From Thuidium tamariscinum (lineage: Eukaryota; Streptophyta; Bryopsida; Hypnales; Thuidiaceae): a stretch of 64,000 bases of DNA. The translations under genes and the position numbers were made by a program. The stretch lies in NCBI GenBank assembly GCA_947034885.2, contig OX344753.2, positions 3,472,001 to 3,536,000 of the forward strand. The letters are read 5' to 3'. The notes beneath the pieces were generated by a model. The model saw nothing but the letters and a program-made list of their open reading frames with translations, was not told the origin of the DNA and did no database searches. Position 1 is the first letter of the stretch; each line of letters starts with the position of its first letter. Shown in pieces: positions 47,567 through 64,000 of the stretch.

Positions 47567-48769
47567 TTTTAGTCTAAACTTACTACTAACCTTGTAATAC
47601 GGGTTTTTTAGGCAATTGAATGCCCAATTTCCTCAAAAAAATGGGTAGCTTTAAACCTATAGAAAAAAATGAAGGTAAATGTGACAAAAAATACTAAACA
47701 ATAATCATAGTCCTCTTTAACATTGCCAAAATGCTTCAAAAATCTCATTTCATTTATAATGCAAAGCCAAAATTGCATACAAAAATTACATATTCAAAAT
47801 TGGCCTCCTTCAATTAAAGCCCCCTAAGTTAAGGAGCTAGTCAACTCAAAATCTTCTTAAACGGAAGACCACATCACCATTTGCCCCCAAACCAAAAAAA
47901 AACCCTATCGTGTAAAGATGGGCTAGTCTATGTGGAAATCATCCTTTCTAAAATAGAATGAATCATCTATATTGAATAATTCAAAAGTATTTATTGGAGA
48001 CTAATTAAACAATTGTTCATTACCTCCTCCTTTTGCACAAAATTTCGAGGATGAACAATCCCACTTTTGTTTTATATGCAAGAACTCTCTATCATCCATC
48101 AAACATTTAGTCTATGTAGTAGCAGCATTATAGGGTTAAAGGAGACTTCCATACACAACAAGGGGTTAAACTTTGTGGAAGATGCAAAAGATTTTCTAGA
48201 AATCTATATGAATGTTTGCTACATTTGAGGAAAATCAGAATTATTGGCTAGCAAAATTAGGTTATAGAAAGAAGCATGCGAAAAATAGAAGAGGCAACTT
48301 TCGAACATCTAAAAAACTAATTTTTAATATTGGACTTTAACTTTTTGGTTGCTTTTAGTTTGATAAGAAGACTAAAATACTTTTTAAATGTATTTTTTCC
48401 CTTTCAAATAGAAGTGTAAACATCATGAAATTTAACAAAAATAATTCTAATTCTTGTAAACTTAAAAATTGTTTTTCAATTCCAACTTTGTATAGAAGTT
48501 TGACCTTGTGTTGTTCATCTTCAACTCCTATAGGTCTTAGTTGCATTTGGAGTCAACATAAAAATTTTGCACAGCTCATTACGGATGGAGTTTTTATTTT
48601 ATTTTCTTTGAAATTTTCATACAAGATATGGATGAAGAACAATTTAAGGCACAATGATTTTTGTAACTTTTGACTACATGGTTAAAATATCATTGTATAA
48701 TATATACTTTTTTTTACTTGGCTATGCAATCTAAGTAAATTTTTAAATTCACATTTTTTAGGAAATAGA
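47567..48769. other. AT-rich spacer
   Basis: No gene or named element. An 82-codon open frame at 48425 has biased composition and no domain. Confidence 0.5.
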
Positions 48770-49320
48770 AATTTGAAATTGGTTTTCCAAGATTTACATA
48801 TACAAAGAAAGCTTTGAATCATTCCATTTTGATTAATGAAATGAAAAATATGAGAAGTTTTAGTTTGTAGATAGTTATGGATTCTCTACTCTAAAATAAA
48901 CTTTGACGTTCTTTATTTAACTCAATTTTCCTTATTTATTGAATTATTCCTACTTCTTTCTACATACCATTTCTTTTCTATATGTTATAAATATCCAAAT
49001 GATTTGAATTGTTTCAAGTATATAGCCAACTTGCTTTGAAGAATGAATCCAAAGAAACATCACCAACATAGACTTTTTTCATGTAAATGTGGCCTTGTGA
49101 AATGTAGTTGCCTTCTTTTTTGAAAGTCCTAAAAAAGATTTTTGTCAATTCAAATGCTAATATTTTCCAATCTATATGGTGGAAATTTCTAAAAAACTTT
49201 ATTTATCTTTTCAAACCAATGTAGAACAAGATCCTATAGTTCCAAATATCCAAAAATGTTTTTTTTCTAAAATTTGATACTTTGTGCTAGAAATGACAAT
49301 TTTGGAGCATTTTTGATTAA
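48770..49320 (+). repeat. Repeat family E, copy 2
   Basis: Direct, diverged copy of 26440-27095, with AAGCTTTGAATCATTCCATT, TTGATTAATGAAATGAAAA, GTTTTAGTTTGTAGATAGTT, CCAAATGATTTGAA, GAAGAATGAATCCAAAG, CCTTGTGAAATGTAGTTG and CCAAAAATGTTTTTTTTC in the same order. No coding capacity is visible, so it may be a non-autonomous element or the remains of one. Confidence 0.75.
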
Positions 49321-51060
49321 AACATGGTCTAAAAAATTAAGGTGTTCATCAATAGTTGAGCCATTCATTCTTTTCTAAAGACAAAATGAAGCTCAAAGTG
49401 ATAGCTAGAAATTTTTTAAAGAATCACTTATTCACTCACTTGGCCAATAATAAAGTAAATTGTCCATTTGTTGTTGTTTTCTCCTTATAATTTTTAATCC
49501 AATCAATGTTTGAAAAATAAAGAGAAGGCAAGCGTTTTATACAATTTAAGGGAAATTGGAGGCGGCATGGAAATCTATAAGGGATAATTTAAGATTGGAA
49601 ATTTCATTTAAGCATAATAATTCAATTTTTTCTAATATTTGATCAATTAAAATTCTATAAATTGAATTTAAAATTCAATCCCAGGAATTTCTTTGTGATT
49701 TGAATTTTTCATTTAAAGTTATTAAAAAATTTATAAGAAAAAGAACATAAGAATGTACCTCTCTAACCCTCTCTTGACTTTGTCCATAACTTTTTGGAAG
49801 ACAACTTTTAACTTATTGTAGTACACAATTTGAATAGAGAACATTGATTTAAATTTATACCTTTACATTGAAAAAAATATTTAGTATGAGAAGTTCCCCA
49901 AAGATAGTTTGCCTTACAAAAACAATAGGGTTCTAGCTACAACTAAGTTTGGCCCAAAATATGAAGGCTCTCATAATGAAGTCACAAATAAAATTTCAAT
50001 GAATAACCATTTCACATAATCATTATGTATATACTTGTATAATCTTGTATAATATTATAAAATATAAATAAATACCACACATTTGCATAGGGATAGTATG
50101 AATTGCAAATAAACTGCATAAAATCATTTGAAGATGAATTCAAACACATAGATGAATACCACAATTGCTTTACAATTTTCAAACAAAGACGGTGTGATAT
50201 TTTTTTTAAGAGATAGCAAAAAAAATCTATAAACCCTCTAAATGTCAAGTTCAAAATTCATACTTTCCAACTTTTACAGCTAGTCAAAGTTCCTTCTCCT
50301 CAATTGAAAAGCAACTTGACACCACTCAAATTTCTAACCCTTAATTTTCACTTCCTACTTTCAAACATAGATCATGATATTTTTTAGAAAAATAACAACT
50401 CAATACACATGCACAACAAATTTCAAAATTGAATACTTTGTCACCAAACAATTACAGGTGCTCATAAATTTTGTTATCAGATACGATGCCAATTAATCTT
50501 CTTTTACTTATCAAGCATGACTTTCACATGTATATTCCAAATAGAAATAATGATAGATACGTTTTGGGAATCATAAAAAAAAATATTTTTTCAAAATTTC
50601 ATTTCAAAACTTAGATATTATAGTTGTCCAAACACAACTCACTAAAACTAACTATGATAAGGAAGAGAAGTCTTGTCCTTAACCTCCACCTCATCCTCCA
50701 CCTCCTCCACCTTATAGCAAGCAGATTTCAACCTACAACATGCGAGATGGATCACATTTCATCCATTGACCATCTATTTTCACTCCATACTCTATTCTAA
50801 TCCCCTACTTGGAATTATTACAATCCTTCAAAATGCCCCCAAAAGGCAAAACTAGCTTTGCCTTTTATTTCAACAACTTCAAAAATATAATATAAAGTTT
50901 GAAAACATATTTAAGAGTGAGAAAAAAAATCGAGATCAATTACAGTAAAAATGCCATTTGCCGCACACTTCCAATCAGTACACATAGGACTATCTGGGGT
51001 GACTTGCCTATCATCCCCAGGTTTTCCATTTGTGGTCCCCCCCTCTCCAAAAATCAAGAG
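49321..51060. other. AT-rich spacer
   Basis: No gene or named element seen. The segment at 50640-51055 is less AT-rich, with CCT-rich words (CACCTCATCCTCCACCTCC), but has no domain. Confidence 0.5.
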
Positions 51061-51440
51061 CCGTTGGATGGGGATACATACATGTATATGTATACAAAAT
51101 ACGAATACAAATACATATATAGATACGTATAAGAATACAAATAATATATGTATACATATATAGAGAGAGAATACAAATACAAGATACGAATAAAGATACG
51201 TACATGAATACATATACACATTTATCCCATAATGTTTGCAACTCCCCAGCCCCCCTGAAAATTACAAGAGGGGGGGGGGTAGGTAAAAAAAATTTAAAAT
51301 TTAAAATTTAAAATTCACCCCCCCCTCCCTCCCAAAATTAAAATTTTAAAATTTTTTGGGAGCGGGGAGAAGGGGTGAATTAAAAATAACAAAAATTAAA
51401 ATTAATCATGGTGCATAGTTTCTCACTATGCACCATGAAG
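51061..51440. repeat. Low-complexity cluster: ATAC-type repeat, G and C runs, perfect hairpin
   Basis: Three parts follow each other. About 51075-51215 is a cryptic (ATACAAATA/ATACGTATA)n repeat. About 51270-51370 has ten G (51270-51279), an AATTTAAAA repeat, eight C (51318-51325), and then further paired CCCTCCC and GGGAG words. At 51407-51437 lies CATGGTGCATAGT, a five-base loop, and its exact reverse complement: a 13-bp perfect hairpin. Frames through this region are artefacts of composition. Confidence 0.8.
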
Positions 51441-52397
51441 TGGCTGTAATAGCGAGCCTCATGACTATCCACTCTCCGCACTCTAAACTTCCCAATCACC
51501 TCATGAAATTATAGATGCTCACCATATTGTATGGTGAAGGGTTGCAAGTTTTTTCTTACAAGATTTCAAGCTTGTTACTTTCGAGTTGGAAAGAAATTTG
51601 CAAGAGGAAACCTTTTTGTGCTTTATTTTTCAGAAGTGAATCTTAACATGACATTTAATAATCACGCCAAGTTTCAAAGCTTGCAAGTTTCTACAAAATT
51701 GTGGAGAAGGATTTGAATTTTGCTTGTGTAGTGATTGGCAAGTTTACTATAGTTGTCTACTAAAGTTAATAAAAATAGAGTTCTAAGAAGATTGTCACTC
51801 TGTTCAAATCTTAAGACTCCAAATATCCCCTTCTACTTCGACAAACTAAATCCTATTGAAACAACATACTCGTATATATGTACGTATGTATAAATGTGTA
51901 ATGCAATTAAGGATTAGTTTAATAAGAATTCCTCAATCTTCCAATTCAATGTTTAAATTTTTTGATTTAGAGAACAAAAACATTTCAAAACAAATATTTT
52001 GAAGTGTGGAAATAAAAGTTAAGTCAATTATAAAAAAATCCTGATAAATGTTGGTATAATATATTAATTTTTGTGAAGATATGACTATTGAAAATAAAAA
52101 TGTAGGGATATATAGGTGTAAAGTTCTCAAATCCAAAAATGTAATTGAATCTATGTATTGAAAATAGAATGAGTGTTTTTATTACACAATCTACTAAACT
52201 TGTTAATCCCTAGAGACCTAAAGGATTTAAATAAAACACAAATGTATTTCAATTTATAAGTTACAAAGATTTGATTTCAAATCAATTTAGAAAATTTAAC
52301 TTAAAAATTCATTAAAAAATACAATTTTTATTGTTAGCAATTGAAATTTTTCTTAAATGTTCAAAATTCAAATTTCTATTGATTTGGCATAATATTG
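51441..52397. other. AT-rich spacer
   Basis: No gene seen. A second small hairpin, TCACCATA-TTG-TATGGTGA, lies near 51518-51536. Confidence 0.45.
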
Positions 52398-52673
52398 ATT
52401 CATTAAAGGAGATTTGAAGTCTTTAGAAGGTTGTGACTTCTTAAATTGTGGGAACACAAAATCTACCATGAAAACGTTGATCTGATGTAGTCGAGAGAAT
52501 GCCATGTCATTGATTTTATTTGTGGACTTTTTTTCACATCTCAAGACCATTTTTAAAAAAATTTAAAATTTTATTTTATTTTTAGTAATTTCTAGTTGAT
52601 ATAAATTTTGGGAATGGTTTTGGAAACAAGCCTAAAACAAACTTCTTTTGCCCTCAAATCTCTTCTAATGAAT
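52398..52673. mobile_element. MITE family B, copy 3
   Basis: The left end ATTCATTAAAGGAGATTTGA and the right end TCAAATCTCTTCTAATGAAT are inverted copies with two changes. Subterminal AGAAGGTTGTG and the internal TCGAGAGAATGCCATGTCAT resemble AGAAGACTGTG and CCGAGAGACTGCCACGTCAT of the other copies. Confidence 0.78.
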
Positions 52674-55600
52674 AAAAATATCAACACTATCTTCAAATAA
52701 TGTACAATTTTTAAAATTTTGTACACTTTGCATTTTTTTTGTTATGAATTTCATTGAAACTATAGCAATCCAACTTTGAAATAAAGAAATATAAAGCAAA
52801 ACCTATATATTTTGTATAAAAAAATAAAATATTGAAGAAAATTCTTGTCCAAAAATGTTGTTCTAATTTGAACAATGACTTTAAAATAGTCTAATTGATG
52901 TGTAAAAATTGGATACTAAAAAACAAGTTAAATGAAATACACTTTAAATGCACCTTTCATTCTATTCAAAATTGATCTAATTCCAACCAGTGGTATCATG
53001 AGTGATTTCTTACTTGACAAATAAATAATTTAATCTAAATTACAAATTGGATCAATCACCTTAGAAGCCCATAACAAGCCCGTAACAAGCCTAGTGCATA
53101 TGACTAATCAAAATATCATCTAGAGCATTTTAAGAAAACATGTTATCCTATTTTGGGGGGATTTTGAAATACTATAGCTTGCACAAAATGTAATAAATAA
53201 TATTTAGCCAATCCATTGGAGAGATTACTTCAATGTATTTGTAGCGGATGTTGTTTAAAATTGCTTCATTGAGGTTTTATTGAATTTTTCATTGAAGAAA
53301 ATGCCTAATTTGCTTATGGACAAAGTGCTTTAACAATTTATAGTTTTCTAATCTTCATTTGAACTTTTTGCCATTTTAATGATATTTTTGAATTTGATTC
53401 TCATAAATAAAATAAAATAAGTAATTTTAGCTTCTATTCAAGATTTCTTAAGATTTAATATTTTATGGAAATTTGAATTTTGGGCCTATAATCTTGATAT
53501 ATTGATTTTTTTCATACTATAAATATATAAAATATTGATTTGCACCATGATAAGATATGTAATTATTGGATACACCAATAGGCTACAATGACGTATCAAA
53601 TACTTCTATATATTGTTTTGGGCCTATATAAGATGGTGGTCAAAAGAATTGCAACTATTTCAATTGTGTTTTTTTAACGTTTCGTATTAGAATTGTAATT
53701 GTAATTGTCGACCATTGTTTTGAAAATTTCAATAGAAATATACTAGATAGCTAGTATAAGAATCTTTAAACATTTACCTAGGAGGATGAAAATCAAGTTT
53801 TTGTTTGAACAAAAAGTCTTTGCATTCATTGATGGTTCAATATTTGAAAGTCTAGTCTTTAATTCCAATCAAGGCCCATCAATTTTTTCATAATAGACAT
53901 TTTCAATAAATTGTCCCACTTTGATATATTTGCACATGGTTGTGCTTGAATTTCTTAATTTAGATTGTACTAAAATAAATGCTACTTTGAGTAATCTAGA
54001 TAAGATTAATTTTGGAAAATATTGATGGTTGGATTTTTAGATTACAACAATTTTGGATAATCAACTTTATAGGGAAGAAATGGAACTTCCAATAAAGAAA
54101 ATTTATAAGAAGATAAATAATGTTTTTTTATACTTTTCAAAAATAATATTGGAATCTATGTCAAATGCGGTAATACACATTTTCAAACAAAAGCAATAGA
54201 AAGCCAAGATTGAATAAATTGGATCCAAAGAAATTTAATAAAAATTTATATAAAATTATTTTAAATTTAATGATTGATATTATTATCATATTATTTTAAA
54301 ACATCTTTAAAATATTTGGAATCAAATTAATTATTTTGGTTTTTTAATCACACTACAAATTGAACCTTATATTTTTAAAATTGAAAAAAAATTAAATTAA
54401 AAAAATTCTTTAGATCCAATTATTTTTTCTAAAATAAAGATAAGAAATATCTAAGAAAATGTTTTTTTTTCCATCCCTTCTATTAATTTCATTGGAAGAT
54501 TGTGTTTGCTTCCATTTTCTATAAGATCATATTTTTTAAATAAATTTTTAGATTCTTCTTACATTAAAATGATGAGAATTGGATATTAAAACAAATATGC
54601 CAACTTATTATTCTATAAGATCCTCATTTATAAAATTTGAAAAGGAGACATTGTCCCTTCTTGGTCTTTAAAAGGTTAAGGAGGGAAACATTTTTAAGTT
54701 GTCCTATATATAATGAAATGTCTGTCTCTATTTGGTCTCTTGTTTGATTTTTATTCTAGATTGTAGCTAGGTTCAACTTGTTATCTTTCATGAAAATCAA
54801 CAACATGTGAGTTTTTATACTCTAGTTGTTTTTTCTCCCTACATGTAATATTGGTCCCACTCACATATTAAGCATCTATGATTGTATGCATCCTAATCAT
54901 GTGAAATCATCTCCTCTCTAAATTGAATTTTGCATTTGAATACAAGGTCACCATTTGAAGTGTATAAAATTTTTTTACACTTCTTTTGTAGCTTGGAGGT
55001 GCAAGGGTGGAACCAAATACTCAGTTTAGTTGAAAGATTATTGTATGACTTGACAACATGAAATCATATAGAAATTTTTATAATATCCAAAATTAACAAG
55101 CTAAATCAAAATTCAAATGCATTTTAGAGTAGGAATTTTTTGAATGAAGACCCAAATGATAAGATACATTCTATGACTTGTAGGAAAATTCTCATACTAT
55201 AATACTAAAAACATCTTTAGTTTTTACTCCTATTAATTTTTCCTTCATTATCTCATATGTAAATGCTATGCATGATTTCTTCAAAAAAAATTCACATCTT
55301 TTGGAGTATTCTATTAGTACAAAAAAACAATTATTATTGTACAAATTAAGAGCATCTTCATTCAACTTCTATATAGACTTTACAAGGTGAAAGTTACAAT
55401 CGGTCCCTTGCATGAGGGAAACTACCAATTCAACATGAAATGTCACCTTCATGGGTTGTTATTTGCATGCCTTCTGATGTCAAATCTAGATTCCATATTA
55501 TTTCTTAAATTCTCCAAAAGTCTAGAGGGCTCACTAGTTGTTTGTTTGACAAATGGCAACCGTGCATTACATTAACTATGAAAGGTAATAACCTTTAAAC

Positions 55601-56180
55601 TTGATCATCGAGATCACTTCTCAAACAAAAGTACAAATTGCAACTCTAGATTGAGTTGGCCCAACCATCACATCACGCAACACATGTGCAATGTACCATT
55701 AAAGGCTACTTGTGCATGTTCATATTATATGCGCATGAACTAAGGGTGTCCTAAAGACTTGTATAAGATAACAACATCTAATTGTGATGCTTTTCTGAAA
55801 GTGACCCTACAAATTCCTACCTAGCATATACTATCTCTAATTATTAAAACCTTAGGTTACTGTAAGACACAAATATTTTTCATAATTTGAGTATTCATAG
55901 TTTATTCATAGGATATCCCAAAAATGCTCAATAAGAGAATATTGTTTTGACTTCTAGCAAGATCCATCCAAAAATCTAGGAAATTTTTAACAACATATAG
56001 AGGATGCAATTAGGTTTGTTTACCTTCATCAAATAGGCATTCAGAATCATTTTATAAATCTCAGATAAAGTTTTTAATTTATGGTTTACCACCTGCAGAA
56101 TAAAAGTCAATTGTTAAACCCAAGTACTTGCACCACACAATCAGCCAATTTAATGGAGGCTATTTACAATCATTCTGTAT
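52674..56180. other. AT-rich spacer
   Basis: Long AT-rich stretch. I see no gene, no long direct repeat that could be an LTR pair and no transposon domain. The open frame at 55387 (62 codons) is hydrophobic in part but matches no family I know. Confidence 0.5.
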
Positions 56181-57261
56181 TCTCTGTCAAGGCCAGGCGC
56201 CCAGGCCAGAACAGCGAGGAAAACCTCTAAAGAAAGCCCCTCTCTAAAAGCAAAAGGCGGCGCCCTGGGAGTCCGGGACCCCTCGTCCAACCCTATTTAC
56301 GACCGTTACCACTACCCCGCCACTTCAGCCAGAGGACCGCGCCACCTCGGCCAAACCAAAGCGCCACCTCACTTCATTAACGCATCTCCCAATCCCACCG
56401 CCGAAACTTTTCCCGCGCTGGCTCCCACCTCCTCTCTCTCCTTTTTTCCGAACGTCGGGGGTGGCGAATGTAATTGCAGATCTCAAACCCCGCCATTTCG
56501 TTTCGAGCGATCTCGTCTCCGCTACTGCATTGCATTGCCGCCATCGCAGAAGACCCACACCTCCAGTTTCCTCTTCTGCACTGAAGCGCCAACCATCCTT
56601 TCTTTTTTGCCACTTCAATCCCACGTACAACTTACGTATGCATTTCGAAACCTTTTTTGAGGTGGGTGACAGGAATTCATCATCGCCGCTTGGGGTTTCT
56701 TGCAACTGAGGGTTTGGTTTGTCAACATTCTTGAAAAAATGCAGTCGTATTGTTTACTCTCTCGTCTAGGTTTCACTGTTTGTCTGTAGCATTTACACCA
56801 CGTACATTTGAGAACTGATCGTGTTTTGTTCTCTTAAGATTCTTTTGAAAGAGAGTGTGTTCGTGGAGAGGTTGTTGCCCAGGGTTTGGTTTGTATAGAA
56901 TTCTGGAGGAACAATTTTAAAATTCGAGGGTACGCTTTCGTCTTGGCTAGTGGATTGGATTGTTCTTGGGGATAGTTCGGCGGGGATATCGGTATGAACT
57001 ATTGAGTTGTTTTAGGGTGTTCATATTGTTTTAGGGTATATATTGACGGATTTTCGTGTTGGAGAAAACTCTGGATATGTATCTTATGTATGCCCTATTT
57101 TGTTGGTGGTGCTCTGATCCTGTCTGTGTGTGCTTCAGGGTGGATATGGAGCGCACTGACGTGAGAATGTTGAGATAGAGGAGTGCGCTTGCGCTTGGTT
57201 GCTTCTTTTTAATTCTTTTAATTTTTTTATATTTTTTGGGTCGTTGTTCAAGCGAAGGACA
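56181..57261 (+). promoter_or_regulatory. DDM1: GC-rich promoter and 5' leader of the DDM1-type gene
   Basis: Base composition changes sharply at about 56200, from AT-rich spacer to DNA rich in C, G and CG dinucleotides (56200-56600), then returns to a moderately T-rich leader before the ATG at 57262. This is the pattern of a plant promoter with a long 5' leader. Several open frames here (56325-56709) run on both strands without a domain and are best read as leader sequence. No TATA box can be assigned with confidence. Confidence 0.5.
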
Positions 57262-62762
<5,501 letters not shown>

Positions 62763-63639
62763 CCGACGAATCCTAAATGTGAACACTGCTTCGCATATAC
62801 TACTAGTGCGTACTAACGGAAGTGCATTCGTAGTAGTGGTATCTTTAAGCCCACGCCGTCAATGAGGTAGCAAATTTTGTATCATAAGCCACTTTTTCCG
62901 TTGTCTGCTGTAGCATTGACACCCCCGAGGGCAGTTTCTCTCGAGATGGTTGAAACGATGAAGAGTTGTAGCAAAAGCAAATATTACTCTCCCTGAATTC
63001 TTTAATTATTTGGAGCTCTACTTCTCAGTGAAGACAATTACAAGTTTTCCTTTCCCATGTGCGAAACATCACAGCCAGGTGTAGGCGAGTGTTTTGCACC
63101 CTACTAATATAACATTACTTCTCAGTAGAAGAACGCTCACTGTTCTATTGCTTGATTATTATAGTACTAACGTGTCCACTCACCTACTTGAGATAATCGT
63201 CATTATGTTTATCTGTCAATTTCTGAGGTACGTGTGAGATTTAGTGCGATATCATGATTGATATCTGCTTATCTGTGGATTCAGTGGTTCGTATCTCCTT
63301 AGATATGATAAGTTCTCGCAATTTCAACGTACTGATTGGATGTGTTTGGATGTGTTTATAGATGTAAATGCATTTGTGAACTTCTCTGTAATTTATTATA
63401 TAGCTGTTCACCAAGAAGCTGAAAGTCGAAACAACTTCTCTCTGGGAACTTAAGCGATGTCCTTTTCACAATCAACGAACCTCCTACTCAACGAAGAAGC
63501 TCATCAACCCTTCAATCCTTGAAGGATCTTTTTGTCTTGATGAAAGTTTGGGACATTGAAAGTGGTCTTCTGGGTTTCACAGTAGTTCACAAAAGTTTGG
63601 CTGGGTTTTGGGAAGGTGAGAGTTGTATTTAGGAGTTTA
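62763..63639. other. 3' flank of the DDM1-type gene
   Basis: Probable 3' untranslated region and spacer of mixed composition. No gene seen. Confidence 0.45.
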
Positions 63640-64000
63640 GGGCCGCTTCACACTATAGCTGACCAAATGGAGAGGTTGTGGGGGTGAGTGAGCCAAACTT
63701 TGTTGAGAGTCCAAAGAAATGGGCTATAAAAAGGCAATTAAAAAAATAGGATTTAAAACCTTTGGTTGGAGCAGCGATCCCAGAATCACTTTATCAAAAT
63801 TTGTTAGATATACAATATCCTACTTGATAGGGAGTTGTTTTTGTGAAACTTCTCTTGTCTTGACAAATGCTCGTAGATAAATTAGTATCAAAATGGTGGA
63901 GTTTTGTATATTTTGGAGGCCTTATAGTAAAATGCAACTTGCGAGAAGCATTTTTACTTAGTAAAGTACAGAAGTGTACTGATTGTGAATTTGTATGAAA
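63640..64000. mobile_element. Possible relic or truncated Tourist-like element
   Basis: TTAGGGCCGCTTCACACT at 63637-63654 resembles the left end of the 40259 element (TTAGGGCCACTTTACACT, two changes). No matching right end is seen before the window ends, so this may be a relic or a longer element that runs on. Confidence 0.35.

Noticed and set aside
50911-51241. Tyr- and Ile-rich open frames of 76-102 codons
   Set aside because: They are translations of the ATACAAATA-type low-complexity repeat; all frames are open because of composition.
55387-55575. 62-codon frame considered as a retrotransposon fragment
   Set aside because: No motif of reverse transcriptase, integrase or protease; the hydrophobic stretch is not specific.
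56325-56709. 126- and 82-codon frames on opposite strands in the GC-rich DNA before DDM1
   Set aside because: GC-rich leader sequence gives long open frames by chance; no domain and no start context better than that at 57262.

Overview
The window is nuclear DNA of a land plant. It holds multi-exon genes with GT..AG introns of about 100-1,250 bp, a nuclear gene for a plastid sigma factor, an organelle-type RADA gene, a DDM1-type chromatin remodeller, and plant MITEs (Stowaway-, hAT- and Tourist-like). The species cannot be read from the sequence. The receptor-like gene has four introns in its kinase-coding half, which hints at a non-seed plant, but this is only an inference. Six genes were reconstructed by hand. 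For five of them every exon joins in frame with GT/AG borders and the protein length fits the family.

Layout: (1) about 620-2590 (+), a RING-H2 protein with a likely N-terminal membrane anchor. (2) 3951-8673 (+), a TMKL1-type leucine-rich-repeat receptor pseudokinase, 5 exons, 679 aa. (3) 8674-13197, AT-rich DNA with a cluster of terminal-inverted-repeat elements. (4) 13198-16566 (+), a GDSL esterase/lipase, 5 exons, 379 aa. (5) 16567-18957, AT-rich with a ~180-bp tandem repeat. (6) 18958-22444 (-), a plastid sigma-70 factor, 7 exons, 577 aa. (7) 22445-31980, AT-rich, MITE-rich DNA. (8) 32010-37917 (+), RADA, 16 exons, 600 aa. (9) 37918-57261, about 19 kb of mostly AT-rich repeats with no recognisable gene. 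(10) 57262-62762 (+), DDM1-type SNF2 ATPase, 16 exons, 840 aa. (11) 62763-64000, intergenic.

The genes are not a cluster with a common task. Two (sigma factor, RADA) act on organellar nucleic acids, one (DDM1) on nuclear heterochromatin, and the others on cell-surface signalling, ubiquitination and ester hydrolysis. DDM1 is of general interest here because its known role elsewhere is to silence the kind of repeat DNA that surrounds it.

The most unusual features are outside the coding exons. At least five genes have a promoter or intron built from degenerate tandem copies of 60-240 bp units. The spacers carry several foldback/MITE families that can be recognised from their termini and internal homology, two of them with perfect 8-bp target duplications. 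I found no toxin-antitoxin, CRISPR, phage or viral system and no retrotransposon coding domain. All family assignments rest on visible motifs and remembered family features; no database search was run.
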